Numbered from the stretch's first letter, positions 1-9,173 are shown. The stretch is 64,000 nt of DNA from UBA940 sp045613745 (GCA_045613745.1 JAZLBP010000007.1:1-64000); one strand, 5' to 3'. The notes: generated from the sequence alone by a model not told the origin. Numbers and translations are program-made.

Positions 1-29
1 CCCCCAACGCAGCAACCTCCACTCCACGC

Positions 30-69
30 AAAAAAAATAAAAGTCCCGACTCCTCGGAACTTTTATTTT
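30..69 (-). terminator. Terminator of the fimbrial operon
   Basis: Reading the minus strand, a long A/T-rich stem (AAAATAAAAGT pairing with ACTTTTATTTT) encloses an inner CCGA/TCGG stem and is followed by a run of eight T. It lies about 25 bases past the stop of the last fimbrial gene, and no other gene is visible in bases 1-92. Confidence 0.75.
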
Positions 70-92
70 GATAGGTATGTAATTCGGCTCTA

Positions 93-2843
93 CTAGTTCG
101 CCTTACGCACACAACGTACACGCGCCATAGAGGTACGAGACCTATTACCAGCATACTCATCTGTGAATATTACACTTTTAGATACAAAATCCCCTAATGA
201 GACCTTATTACCACTGAATATGGATGCTTTTACCACTCCATACTGTGTACCAACTTCATTAGGAACAGCACTAGATGGTATAGTTAAAATATCCATACCA
301 TTATCATCCACACCTAGATAATTTACACGTGTTGCACGAGCTCTATCAATATCATCTCTATAATATGTAGCTTCAGTTGTACCGTAACTAGTACCTGAGC
401 CTGTTAATGTCCATGTAACTTCCAAAGACATATTTACTTTATCGAAAGCTGGTTGACTACTCCAATATAGTTTATTCTGAAAATCCAAAAAACGAACATA
501 CGTACCGTAAGTTACGTTTTTATATTGGTAACTACTCGTCACAATCTCCTCAATTTCATCAATTGCCGGAAGATACCAATTCAACTGACTTTGATTGTAG
601 GTTCCTCCATTTTCTTGCCATACAACGTGTCCCTTATTATCACGTTTATTCTTGTTGAAGCAATATTCAATGGCCGATTTAGGTTGCTCATCTAATCGAA
701 GTATGTCTATATTATCTGACGCATCGGTATTAGTTTTACTTCCACCTCCATTAACTTCTGTAATAATTTCGTTACAAAAATCATAACCAGCAAAAGATCT
801 AGATTTCAGTTTGGGGTTATCTATATCTCGAGGCATATAGTAATCATACATTGGACTATCGTCCAAAGCATTTAACGCGTCAGTGTATGCATCTTCTTGA
901 CTAAACCAACCTGCAACACCTGAAGATTGTCCTAAAACTACAGCTTCATAAATATGAGACAATGGAAGATTATTTAATCCCCACACCATACCTTCGTTTT
1001 GAGTTTGGCCATAGTTATCGTCAGCATCAAAGTTATGGAGATACTCCTCTTCGTACTCGATATTATAAGTACGAGTATTTTTAGTTACTTGGAAGAGTTT
1101 TCGTTGGTTGATAATGTAACTTACAGGGGGGTAAGCCGAGTTGGTGGTCGCAGTAAAGGTGCTTCCCGACAGATTACCATAGGTAACACGCACGATACCC
1201 GCACGGATCTCGTCACCAATCTCGGTACACTCATCAACATAGATCCAGCAACACTCAGTAGCGTCTGTAATAGGTAGTATAACCTCGGTGCTCTCTTTCA
1301 GTGTAGCATCAGTAGCATTCGCATTTACACCATCAATAAGGTTGTAGGTAAAGAACTTACGTTTACCATACGAAGGGCTATTGGCGTCTTCATCGATATA
1401 GATTGATGTCGGGGTGCCATTGACCGTAGTTTGGGGCGAACCGTCGGGAGTGCCATCACCAAAGCTACGTTCCAAGCGCATCCAGTTGGTGGTTTCGGGA
1501 TTCACGACCTCAACCTTAACAGCATTGATACCATCCACATCGCCTACATCACTTTTGCGAACACGCAGGGGACGCACCTCAAAGTGAGAGTCGAGCAAGG
1601 TTTCACGACGCAACGAAATAATAGCAGGTTGCGAGCGCTCGACATTCACACGGTGGTCGATAGATATAGCCTCCTCTTTATCCGACATATCGCTCGAAGA
1701 TTGGATACCGCGAATGGTGATATAGTTGTTATACTCGCTATTGCGCAGGATATTGAAGTCGCCATAGTTATCAGCACCAAGGTGGATAGTATAGTCAACA
1801 TCCCAATAGTGGTTTTGGTGGTCACGGAAGCGACCCGAAATCACAACATTGGTGGCTTGTTGGGCGCCACCCAGCAGTTTACCTTTGAAGCGTTGGCGAT
1901 ACTTCAAGTCTTCATCACGAATTGAAGAACCCTTACCAAAGGGATAGTCATAGTTTTCCCAAGTTGTCGCGGGGGTCAGCAGGCGCTCGGGCAAATAGAA
2001 AGTGAGGGCAATCTTATTGGCACCCGAAGCAACAGCGCTACCCGAAATAGGAAGGCTGAAGCTATCGCTCAAAACTGCATCATCGTCGTTAGTGGCGCTA
2101 CTAAAATCGACACTCGAAGGTACATTATTAACAATACATTCCTCCAATCGGAATTGGGGCGAATAGTTACCCTCGATGGTTTGGTCGGGAGTAACCTGGA
2201 TAGTAAAGTTCACCTTGGCATACATCGCCTTCATAGGGATGGTAAGCAGGGTTTGGGTGGTACCATTCACAGTAGGCGCAATGAGGTCACCATTAGCATC
2301 GGTCGGCGAGAGGATAAACACTTGGGTATCCTTATCGAAGCTGGTGCTGAAAGTGTCACCCAACGAGCCCATCATCGGAAAACCATTCTCGGGGATATTC
2401 ACGTCCTTGACCTCTTGGAACTTCTTCATCATAGCATCCAAGCTCGAGCCAATACCAAACTCCGACATATTCATATTAGTGAATACATACATTGCATAGC
2501 GTGCATTGTAGGTATAGTTACTACCACGATCAACGGTAAAGAGCAGTTCGGCTTGATTGTCGGTATATTGCCAATAGACGCAGTTGCCCGCAAGAGCGGT
2601 ACCGTCGTCATTCACAGGGAAGATAGCCATAGCCATAGAGGTCAGTTTGGCCTCATCCTCGTTCTTAACGCCACGGGTCGCCACATCGTAGTCCGTAAAG
2701 CGAGTAATGCGGCCGATAACCGTAACCTTATCACCCTTTTTCGAAGGGGGCAACGGCCCCTGATTCTCAAAATCATCGAGAGTACAGCTCGTTGCCACAA
2801 AAAGCAATGCAAGTGCTGCTATATAACCAAAATATCTTTTCAT
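93..2843 (-). CDS. Fimbrial tip-like lipoprotein, DUF4906-type
   Basis: 916 residues. It starts MKRYFGY and has a lipobox ending at Cys20, so it is probably lipidated and exported. A Thr-Arg site at residues 57-58 (DVATRG) sits where Bacteroidales type V pilins are cut by an arginine-specific protease. The middle is beta-rich. The C-terminal third has a WYLPAIDE segment, a YWSS segment and the ending RVRCVRK, which I associate with the large DUF4906 lipoproteins that close fimbrial operons and are thought to sit at the pilus tip. It is the last gene of the operon, 18 bases after the previous one, with a terminator just beyond. The 3' third of the gene (about 100-1100) is clearly more A/T-rich than the rest: a sampled 60 bases near 500 are about 33% GC, against 58% near 1450. 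The family name is from memory; tip function is inferred. Confidence 0.75.
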   Translation of the reverse strand: MKRYFGYIAALALLFVATSCTLDDFENQGPLPPSKKGDKVTVIGRITRFTDYDVATRGVKNEDEAKLTSMAMAIFPVNDDGTALAGNCVYWQYTDNQAELLFTVDRGSNYTYNARYAMYVFTNMNMSEFGIGSSLDAMMKKFQEVKDVNIPENGFPMMGSLGDTFSTSFDKDTQVFILSPTDANGDLIAPTVNGTTQTLLTIPMKAMYAKVNFTIQVTPDQTIEGNYSPQFRLEECIVNNVPSSVDFSSATNDDDAVLSDSFSLPISGSAVASGANKIALTFYLPERLLTPATTWENYDYPFGKGSSIRDEDLKYRQRFKGKLLGGAQQATNVVISGRFRDHQNHYWDVDYTIHLGADNYGDFNILRNSEYNNYITIRGIQSSSDMSDKEEAISIDHRVNVERSQPAIISLRRETLLDSHFEVRPLRVRKSDVGDVDGINAVKVEVVNPETTNWMRLERSFGDGTPDGSPQTTVNGTPTSIYIDEDANSPSYGKRKFFTYNLIDGVNANATDATLKESTEVILPITDATECCWIYVDECTEIGDEIRAGIVRVTYGNLSGSTFTATTNSAYPPVSYIINQRKLFQVTKNTRTYNIEYEEEYLHNFDADDNYGQTQNEGMVWGLNNLPLSHIYEAVVLGQSSGVAGWFSQEDAYTDALNALDDSPMYDYYMPRDIDNPKLKSRSFAGYDFCNEIITEVNGGGSKTNTDASDNIDILRLDEQPKSAIEYCFNKNKRDNKGHVVWQENGGTYNQSQLNWYLPAIDEIEEIVTSSYQYKNVTYGTYVRFLDFQNKLYWSSQPAFDKVNMSLEVTWTLTGSGTSYGTTEATYYRDDIDRARATRVNYLGVDDNGMDILTIPSSAVPNEVGTQYGVVKASIFSGNKVSLGDFVSKSVIFTDEYAGNRSRTSMARVRCVRKAN

Positions 2844-2861
2844 ATCCTAATAATATGCGGT

Positions 2862-4058
2862 CTATTCAAATTCGTGTGTGATATCGGGAAGAGTATTCCA
2901 CTCGTCGGCTGCAATAATATTCACAGACACAGCATCCGAGGTAAAGGTAAGCTCAATATAGTAGCGACGACCCTCTATCAACTCCTTACTGAAATTGACA
3001 GGAAGAGTGGGCTTGAACTCATAATATTGATGAGCATTAGCGTCCGTGGGGAGCACAGTCCAAGTGTAATAAGTCTCGCCATTATCACCAACATTAATTT
3101 TTTGATATTTCACAGTACCATCGTCATCGGTGAATTTCTTTCTGTATGTCAACGAGACTTTTCCGTGCAACAGTTCTGTTTGGGGCAACAACAGAATAGA
3201 CGATGCATTCTCACCAGTTTGTGTGGTCACAAGACGAATTGCACGATCGGATGCGGTGTTGGGGATAACATCAAAAATGTTGGGCGCCCATTCAGCCGAA
3301 CCTACCATAATATACGAGATACTCTCACGAGTAGATTTGTAATTCAACTCGGTGGGAATAGTATGGTCCAGATATATCTTAGCCGAGGTACTAACGATAT
3401 TGGTCAAATCGAGGTTAAGGCTCGAAATCTCTATTGTCACCTGTTTTTCGGGGGTTTCAGGGTCTTGGTCGTGGTTGTACTCGTAGTAGTTACGCGCACC
3501 TATATCCACCGAGCAAAGGCGGTGGTGGAATGTCATAGCAACCGATGCCGACGAAGCCACACCCGTATCAATATACGATGCAGTCATAACGTCAATAAGG
3601 TCGGTAGGTTTCGACGAAATCGGCAACTCATAAACGATATAGGGGTCTCCCGACTTTGTAGAACCATTATCGAATAGAGTAATATTTGAATGGCTCGCCG
3701 GATAGTAACCAAAGAACGAGTATTTGTTACCGGTCCACGCCTTGGGGGTGCCATAGGTAAACACGCCATTCTCATACTCCACAGGCTGAGGAGTGGCATC
3801 AAACACGTTAGGGGTAGCCAAGACCTTCTCAGACTCCCAAGTACCACGATACTGGTAGCCCAGAACTGCAAAATCATCTTCGAGAACATTACCATCAATC
3901 AGAGCACCACGGGTCTTAATATCGGTATCGAAGTGGATATAGTACTTCGAGGGATCGAGAGTGATATTGTTATCTTCAATAGGTATAGTTTCTCCTTGGG
4001 TGCAGCCCGCGAGAGCCACAACCGCCATAAGGCTAAATAGAATGCTATTTTTCTTCAT
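2862..4058 (-). CDS. Fimbrillin family lipoprotein 7
   Basis: 398 residues from the internal start MKKNSILF. A longer frame would overlap the preceding gene and place the signal peptide internally. The lipobox ends at Cys19 (VALAGC) and a Thr-Arg cleavage-type site lies at 49-50 (IKTRGA). The body has the usual fimbrillin layout: a TGNKYSFFGYYPA segment after a short Ig-like strand set, the MTFHHRLCSVDI core that corresponds to the conserved 'F-H-L' strand of the family, and a C-terminal ADEW segment (Trp-containing final strand). It is probably a pilin subunit, assembled at the surface after lipoprotein export and strand exchange. It is 8 bases downstream of fimbrillin 6 and 18 bases upstream of the tip-like gene, so the three are co-transcribed. 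Confidence 0.8.
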   Translation of the reverse strand: MKKNSILFSLMAVVALAGCTQGETIPIEDNNITLDPSKYYIHFDTDIKTRGALIDGNVLEDDFAVLGYQYRGTWESEKVLATPNVFDATPQPVEYENGVFTYGTPKAWTGNKYSFFGYYPASHSNITLFDNGSTKSGDPYIVYELPISSKPTDLIDVMTASYIDTGVASSASVAMTFHHRLCSVDIGARNYYEYNHDQDPETPEKQVTIEISSLNLDLTNIVSTSAKIYLDHTIPTELNYKSTRESISYIMVGSAEWAPNIFDVIPNTASDRAIRLVTTQTGENASSILLLPQTELLHGKVSLTYRKKFTDDDGTVKYQKINVGDNGETYYTWTVLPTDANAHQYYEFKPTLPVNFSKELIEGRRYYIELTFTSDAVSVNIIAADEWNTLPDITHEFE

Positions 4059-4066
4059 AATACTAA

Positions 4067-5098
4067 CTATTTTATAATAATTGTACCGCCGGTTTGAGGT
4101 GCACCCCAAGGCTCAATCGTAGGTTTATCAATCGAAATAAGGGTCACGTTGCTCAAAGCCATTGAGTAGCTATATGATTTACCCGACTCCCATTGGCTTA
4201 CGGGAATTACAGCCTTAGCCTGTTTGGCGACACCATCGGTATAATCTGTATCAACATTAGTATCATAGATATAATCTACAACTACTTCCACCGCATTAGC
4301 GGCTATTTCTTGAGGGATAAGCATCAAACCACTACCCCAAACCGAGAGTGTAATAGTAGGATCTGCCGCACCTGCATTACGCAATATTCTAGGTTCCGAA
4401 TACTCCTTTTCGAGAATAATTTGAGTGGAGTTTTCATAATCCCACCAGAGACCAATCTGTTGACCATAAGGCAAATAGACACAAGCACCATTCCCTTTTA
4501 CACCCGTAACGGTAACCTTGGTTACATAGTAGTTGAAATCGGGGTCGGCATCAAAGTCCTGACGAATTTTGACATTGAACTTTGACAACAAGTGACCAAA
4601 AGTCAAAGGAACTGTAGTAGCGTAGCCCTCAACAGTTGTATTGGTAACATTAGTCGCCACAAGAATATCCTCGGTGTCATCACTACCATCAGCGGTTATC
4701 TCGGCCGAATAATAGGTAAATTTGTATTCTTCATTCTCAATACGTGCTTGCTGAAAAACATCTTGGGGATACGCAGCAAAGAAGTGGAATACACTGTTGT
4801 TAATCCAACGTTCGGTGTTGTCATAGGTCCATTCGCCATCCTTTATATAGACCTTTTCATTTTCGAGCAAAGGCAGATAGCTTACAACATCACCTACGGT
4901 AGTACCATCAACGCCAATATTGCTTACACAAGCCCACACGCCGAAACCATCGGCTTGAAGGTCGCTCAAGCCAGCACGCGTTGTAACGTTACTAAAGCTT
5001 ATATAATCACCACGGGAGGGAGTTGGTGATGTTGGGTCATCGATGTTACAACCCAACATTGCCGCTACGGCAAACATCATTAATACAATCTTCTTCAC
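4067..5098 (-). CDS. Fimbrillin family lipoprotein 6
   Basis: 343 residues with a lipobox at Cys17 (AAMLGC) and a Thr-Arg site at 40-41 (VTTRAG). The conserved 'T-F-G-H-L-L-S-K' core and the final Trp strand (PTIEPWGAP) mark it as a fimbrillin-like pilin of type V pili. It differs from fimbrillins 1-5 in its N-terminus and spacing, and resembles gene 7 more than the MKKLF-type copies. The 126-base gap upstream holds a conserved-loop hairpin. Whether it is a shaft or an accessory subunit cannot be told from sequence alone. Confidence 0.8.
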   Translation of the reverse strand: MKKIVLMMFAVAAMLGCNIDDPTSPTPSRGDYISFSNVTTRAGLSDLQADGFGVWACVSNIGVDGTTVGDVVSYLPLLENEKVYIKDGEWTYDNTERWINNSVFHFFAAYPQDVFQQARIENEEYKFTYYSAEITADGSDDTEDILVATNVTNTTVEGYATTVPLTFGHLLSKFNVKIRQDFDADPDFNYYVTKVTVTGVKGNGACVYLPYGQQIGLWWDYENSTQIILEKEYSEPRILRNAGAADPTITLSVWGSGLMLIPQEIAANAVEVVVDYIYDTNVDTDYTDGVAKQAKAVIPVSQWESGKSYSYSMALSNVTLISIDKPTIEPWGAPQTGGTIIIK

Positions 5099-5125
5099 TG
5101 TAGTTGTTTTTTTAGTTATTCGCGA

Positions 5126-5151
5126 CTATAAGGGCGATCAAACCCTTATAG
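5126..5151 (-). repeat. Conserved-loop hairpin, copy 1
   Basis: A perfect 9-bp stem, CTATAAGGG/CCCTTATAG, encloses the 8-base loop TTTGATCG (minus strand). The same loop occurs on two different stems at 6245-6270 and 9148-9173. It lies 73 bases past the stop of the upstream fimbrillin. A second weak hairpin (TCGGA/TCCGA, 5183-5195) lies between that stop and this stem. Confidence 0.75.
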
Positions 5152-5224
5152 CCAATGGACACTGCCTCTTGGGCTGACCCTCTCGGAATCTCCGAATCGG
5201 GCGCCATAAATAGTGGGCAGGATA

Positions 5225-6172
5225 CTATTGAATTGTTACGTCTTGCTCGTCGCTCCAAGTAGGATCGTTGGTAACCTTAAACTGAATAGGATTACCTACT
5301 TCGCATTCAATGGTAAAGTTGTAAGCATTACCCACATCGAGGGTTTGCTTGTAAGTTGTGCCATTCACAGGGTAAGCTTGAGTGCCAAGTTTAACACCAC
5401 CGTTATAGATATCAACCGAGAAAGTGATATCATACTCTCCGGGGATAAGCAACAACTCTTGTGCGCACTCTTGCGATGCGGTAGTATTATCTACAGCGAT
5501 TTCCGCAACGTTATAAACCTTGGAGGTTCCCAAATTTTTCCAAGTTTTTGCGGGCACCTCGCAGGTACCAACCGAGTTACCATTAACAACAATGTTATTA
5601 ACCTTAAACGAATAACCAGTAGCGCTCTGAGAACCATTGATTACGGTAAACTTCACTTTCGACAAGAGGTGATCAAAAGTAAATGCAACCTCATCGTTAC
5701 CCGAAGCCTTACCAAGGATATCTGCGTCCGATTTAGCATAGAGAAGGTCAGTTGCGCCGTCTGCTGCAAAATTCACAACCTCTTTGGGCAACTTTGTTTC
5801 ATCATCAAGAGCTACTTTATCAGCAGCATTTACGAGTGCTGCAAAGTTATAGATAGCATCTTTAATCCAGTATTGAGTAACACCTTGGGTATTCCATACG
5901 CTATTCTCACCAGTAGTACCTTCAACGGGAGTATTGTTAAAAATAGCAACCAAAACATTACCGCCACTTACAGTTCCCCAAACATTAAATTCAGTGAGTT
6001 TTTGGGCATTATCCGCCGCGCCATACGAAGGATCAACAGCTGCACGAGTGCTGTTTTCCACAAAGGGACCGCCGAACGAGATGGCCTCACCAGGGTTGAG
6101 TTCCAGAGTCTGCTCGTTGCTACACGATGCGAGAGCTGCTACAGCAAGCATCGAAATAAAAAGCTTTTTCAT
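5225..6172 (-). CDS. Fimbrillin family lipoprotein 5
   Basis: 315 residues, close to the minimal fimbrillin length. It begins MKKLFISMLAVAALASC (lipobox Cys17), followed by PGEAISFGGPFVEN and the cleavage-type site STRAAVDPS (Arg43). The core AFTFDHLLSKVKFT and the final strand DPTWSDEQ are typical of the family. N-terminal sequence, cleavage site and length match fimbrillins 1-4 closely, so this is one of a set of tandem duplicates. It is probably a secreted pilin of type V fimbriae, lipidated first and then released by trypsin-like cleavage after Arg43. No internal promoter is visible in the 115-base upstream gap. Confidence 0.85.
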   Translation of the reverse strand: MKKLFISMLAVAALASCSNEQTLELNPGEAISFGGPFVENSTRAAVDPSYGAADNAQKLTEFNVWGTVSGGNVLVAIFNNTPVEGTTGENSVWNTQGVTQYWIKDAIYNFAALVNAADKVALDDETKLPKEVVNFAADGATDLLYAKSDADILGKASGNDEVAFTFDHLLSKVKFTVINGSQSATGYSFKVNNIVVNGNSVGTCEVPAKTWKNLGTSKVYNVAEIAVDNTTASQECAQELLLIPGEYDITFSVDIYNGGVKLGTQAYPVNGTTYKQTLDVGNAYNFTIECEVGNPIQFKVTNDPTWSDEQDVTIQ

Positions 6173-6218
6173 AATTGTTTGTGTTTTGTTTATATTATTT
6201 TGTTTTTTGCGTTGTGGT

Positions 6219-6235
6219 GCCGCAACAACTGCGGC
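6219..6235 (-). repeat. Small companion hairpin next to copy 2
   Basis: GCCGCA pairs with TGCGGC around a 5-base loop, 9 bases beyond the conserved-loop hairpin in the direction of transcription. It has no T-run, so it is not a good intrinsic terminator alone. Confidence 0.5.
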
Positions 6236-6244
6236 GCGTGGTGA

Positions 6245-6270
6245 GTAGAGGTCCGATCAAAGACCTCTAC
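6245..6270 (-). repeat. Conserved-loop hairpin, copy 2
   Basis: The 9-bp perfect stem GTAGAGGTC/GACCTCTAC encloses the same TTTGATCG loop (minus strand) as copies 1 and 3. It starts 17 bases after the stop of fimbrillin 4. Stem bases differ from copy 3 at one pair and that pair is compensated. Confidence 0.8.
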
Positions 6271-6287
6271 CCTATTCTATACTCTAA

Positions 6288-7985
6288 TTAAAGAGTAGTA
6301 ACAGAACCATAAATGGCGCCGTTGGGGTTGTTGGTTGTAAGCTCGCAATTAGCTGCGTTGTAGCTAATGCTTGCGCCAGTCTCGGGGTCTGCATAGAAAA
6401 CCCAGTCACTGTTGCCAGTAGCTGATGCAGTGCAGTAGAATTTACCACCATTAATTACGGCCGAGCTTTGCTCATCGCAAGCGACAACACCGTGGTCACC
6501 TTGGAAGCTACCGCCATTGATAATGTATTTCGAAGTACCTTTACCGATGAGGCAGTATTGTACGGGCTCACCAGTGTACGATACGAACGAACCACCGTTA
6601 ATGGTAATCTCACCTTGGCCCTCGTTCCAAATACCGAAATAAGCCGCAGTAACGGTAGCGTCATTGATAACCATTACACCAGCGTTATTGATTGCAGCAC
6701 CTTTTTTGTCATAGGTTTGAACGAACTCAACACCATCAATGGTCATAGTGCCGTAGTTATAGACACAACGACGCGATTGCTCTGCATTAACGCCTACTAT
6801 TTTACCATTGGTAAGAGTCATTACACCTTCGTTCTCGATGGGATCCAATGCATTAACAGTAAGAGTCTTGTTACCCAAGTCTACGACAACTTTTTCACCC
6901 TCAGCAATATTCAGCTCAGTACCCGAGAGAGTGATGTCTTGAGTAAGGACTACGTTGCTACCAGCAGCGATAGCTTCAACGAGTTCGTCTGCAGTAGCGA
7001 CCTCTTCAACAACAGCAGCCTCAACCTCGGTGTAGTTGCTCCAATCCTCAACCTTGGTTACGGTGAACTCGATGGGGTACAAGGGGTTGGGGATAACGGT
7101 CTCGGTGGTCAGAGCAGCTTTGATGTCGTAGCTGTTGCCTTTTTGCATATCGAGACGTACGGTTGCGGTGCGAGCATAGGTGTCGAGCTCAACGCCTGCT
7201 TGGTAAACGGTCACATCAAAGTTGATGGTGTAGGTGTCGTAAGCAGGAATCAGATAGTGGTGCTCGGTGGTCTCGCTACCGCCGTTGCCTTCCAGAACTT
7301 CGCCATCGTTTGCGAAAGCTACCTCCAAAGTTTTGTCAGCAGCAACCCAGTCAGCAGCGGGCTCACCAGCCTCAACTGCGAGGGTACCTTTAGCGTAAGC
7401 GTCAGCAACTTTCACGTTCGAAATCTTCATTGTGATGTTGCTACCAGCAGCGATGCTGTTCACGAAGGTGAAACGAACGCGAGCCAGCATGTGGTTGAAG
7501 GTGAAACCAACAGCGCTGGGAGCCGAAGTCAAAGCATCAGCAGCCAGCGAACGGCTCTCGAATGCATAGATAAGGTCTTGGTTTGCACCGGCAGCTTCGT
7601 TGTCGAACGAGATGGTACCTGCGTGAGCTACGCTACCGTCGGTGGTGTAAGCCCATTTTGCATCGGTTTTGGGAGCGATTGCAGCAAAGCTGTAGGTGGT
7701 GTTGGGCACCCAGTATTGGGTGTTTTCGTAAGTGTAAGCGCCGCTTGCTTGTTTGGTCACGGGCACATTATTCATAATAAGGCCCTCGGTTGCGGTGGTT
7801 TTCACCGAAGCGTACACGCCGAAGTCTTGGAGGGTGTTAGCGTTGAGGTCGGTAGCACGAGTAGCATTATCGACCCACACTTTGTCAAATGCGATTGCTT
7901 CGCCCTTGGGGGTTGCAATAGTCTGGTCGTTGGTACAGCTCGCCAGAGCAGCCACAGCCAGCACACTGAACAGAATCTTTTTCAT
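6288..7985 (-). CDS. Fimbrillin 4 with C-terminal beta-helix extension
   Basis: 565 residues. Residues 1-325 are a complete fimbrillin: lipobox at Cys17, NATRAT site (Arg43), core VGFTFNHMLARVRF and Trp strand VEDWSNYT. After that an Ala/Glu-rich linker leads, at about residue 330, into a repetitive region (ELVEAIAAG...VVLTQDITL, then MTLTNGKIVG, MTIDGVEFV, MVINDATVT, ITINGGSFV, YIINGGSFQ). Its regular short strands with Asn-Gly turns are those of a right-handed parallel beta-helix, as in surface adhesins and glycan-binding proteins. The protein therefore looks like a pilin carrying a displayed binding module. No Tyr/Asp catalytic set of a polysaccharide lyase is evident. Gene 9190-11877 has the same plan with a longer extension. 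Confidence 0.8.
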   Translation of the reverse strand: MKKILFSVLAVAALASCTNDQTIATPKGEAIAFDKVWVDNATRATDLNANTLQDFGVYASVKTTATEGLIMNNVPVTKQASGAYTYENTQYWVPNTTYSFAAIAPKTDAKWAYTTDGSVAHAGTISFDNEAAGANQDLIYAFESRSLAADALTSAPSAVGFTFNHMLARVRFTFVNSIAAGSNITMKISNVKVADAYAKGTLAVEAGEPAADWVAADKTLEVAFANDGEVLEGNGGSETTEHHYLIPAYDTYTINFDVTVYQAGVELDTYARTATVRLDMQKGNSYDIKAALTTETVIPNPLYPIEFTVTKVEDWSNYTEVEAAVVEEVATADELVEAIAAGSNVVLTQDITLSGTELNIAEGEKVVVDLGNKTLTVNALDPIENEGVMTLTNGKIVGVNAEQSRRCVYNYGTMTIDGVEFVQTYDKKGAAINNAGVMVINDATVTAAYFGIWNEGQGEITINGGSFVSYTGEPVQYCLIGKGTSKYIINGGSFQGDHGVVACDEQSSAVINGGKFYCTASATGNSDWVFYADPETGASISYNAANCELTTNNPNGAIYGSVTTL

Positions 7986-8009
7986 AGTTTTTTATTATTT
8001 GTTAGTCGG

Positions 8010-9068
8010 TTAATTGTTATCGTCGTCCTCTTCTACCTCGATAATATCATCTACTTCAGCAGGAGTCCAAGTTTTAATCTCGGTAACGGTGAATTGGATA
8101 GGCTCTTGTTCCTCACCCTCAGGAGTAGTGGGGTCGATGTTCGCAGGAGTAATAATCGCATTGATATCATACGAAGTACCAGCAACGGGGTTGAAAGCCA
8201 AAGTGGTTGCATATTGACCGCGGTGTTGGAAAGTTTTGATTTTCACACCACCAACATAAAGGTCTACGTCAAACTCAACGGTGTAAGTTTTAGTATCATC
8301 GGCCTCGGGAATAAGGAACAGTTCTTTGTAGCTCTCTGCGGTTGCGTTTTGTGCGATTTCCTCAACAGTAGTTGCGCCTGCTACACTTGCGTTACCAAAC
8401 TCAAGCAACAAAGTACCAGCTTGTTGGCTCCAAGTGGTTGCGGTTGCAGTAAGAGCCACGTTTGCAGTGCTATAAGCATCGGTAATTTTAATGTTGTTAA
8501 CTGCGATAGTGGTGTTGGTTGCGTTGTAGCTGTTTTGGAACGAGAATTTCACTTTCGACAGAGTGTGACGGAAAGAGAAACCTACAGTCGCGTTGCCCGA
8601 TACTTTACCAGTAATAGTAGTAGTTTGATCATAGAGAAGGTCGGTAGTACCGTTGTTGGTGAACGACAAGCTAGTACCCTCTACGGTAGCTTGGGGGTCG
8701 GTCCAGTTACCATCGGTTTTAGGAGCTACTGCAGCAAAGTTGTAGTTTGCGCCTGCAATCCAGTATTGGGTAGTACCCGAATAAGTCCAAGTCGAACCCG
8801 AGCCTGTTACGGTCTCGTTGGTGAAGATAGGTGCAGTTGCAGTTGTAGTTGCGTCAGTTGTGGTTACGAAACCAAACACAGCGAAATCGCTGAACATGTT
8901 GGGAGTAGTACCAGTCGAAGTGAAGCTGGGATCTACAACCGAACGGGTTGAGTTGTCCACAAAAACTTTGTCGAAAGAGATAGCCTCGGTGCGGTTGCGC
9001 TCGATGGTCTCCTCGTTGCTACAAGCTGCAAGTGCGATTGCTGCCAGAGCGAAAATGAGTTTTTTCAT
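8010..9068 (-). CDS. Fimbrillin family lipoprotein 3
   Basis: 352 residues with lipobox Cys16 (IALAAC), cleavage-type site NSTRSV (Arg42) followed by VDPS, core VGFSFRHTLSKVKFSF and Trp strand EIKTWTPAEV. It ends in an acidic tail (EVEEDDDNN) that the neighbouring copies lack. It is rich in Thr and Ala, with several TTT and TAT stretches that look like drift after duplication. It is co-transcribed, 24 bases upstream of fimbrillin 4. It is probably a pilin; the acidic tail may affect polymer assembly, but that is a guess. Confidence 0.85.
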   Translation of the reverse strand: MKKLIFALAAIALAACSNEETIERNRTEAISFDKVFVDNSTRSVVDPSFTSTGTTPNMFSDFAVFGFVTTTDATTTATAPIFTNETVTGSGSTWTYSGTTQYWIAGANYNFAAVAPKTDGNWTDPQATVEGTSLSFTNNGTTDLLYDQTTTITGKVSGNATVGFSFRHTLSKVKFSFQNSYNATNTTIAVNNIKITDAYSTANVALTATATTWSQQAGTLLLEFGNASVAGATTVEEIAQNATAESYKELFLIPEADDTKTYTVEFDVDLYVGGVKIKTFQHRGQYATTLAFNPVAGTSYDINAIITPANIDPTTPEGEEQEPIQFTVTEIKTWTPAEVDDIIEVEEDDDNN

Positions 9069-9123
9069 AGTGTAAAAATTTTAAGTTGTTATTATTTTGT
9101 TTGTTTTGTTTGCTTGTGTGCGT

Positions 9124-9138
9124 GTCACCATTGGTGAC
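9124..9138 (-). repeat. Small companion hairpin next to copy 3
   Basis: GTCACCA and TGGTGAC form a near-perfect 15-base palindrome, 9 bases past the conserved-loop hairpin. This is the same spacing as the companion hairpin beside copy 2, although the stem sequence is unrelated. Confidence 0.5.
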
Positions 9139-9147
9139 TCTTAGGGA

Positions 9148-9173
9148 GTATAGGTCCGATCAAAGACCTATAC
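9148..9173 (-). repeat. Conserved-loop hairpin, copy 3
   Basis: The 9-bp perfect stem GTATAGGTC/GACCTATAC encloses the TTTGATCG loop (minus strand). It begins 16 bases after the stop of the beta-helix fimbrillin upstream. The stem differs from copy 2 by one compensated base pair and from copy 1 at most positions. Confidence 0.8.

Noticed and set aside
2154..3677. Plus-strand open frame of 507 codons
   Set aside because: It crosses the antisense of two real fimbrial genes and the gap between them, and is rich in His, Arg and Ile with no recognisable motif.
6468..8951. Plus-strand open frame of 827 codons
   Set aside because: It lies antisense to two fimbrillin genes that have signal peptides and family motifs. 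The translation is Ser/Val/Cys-rich without domains. Such mirror frames arise from codon bias.
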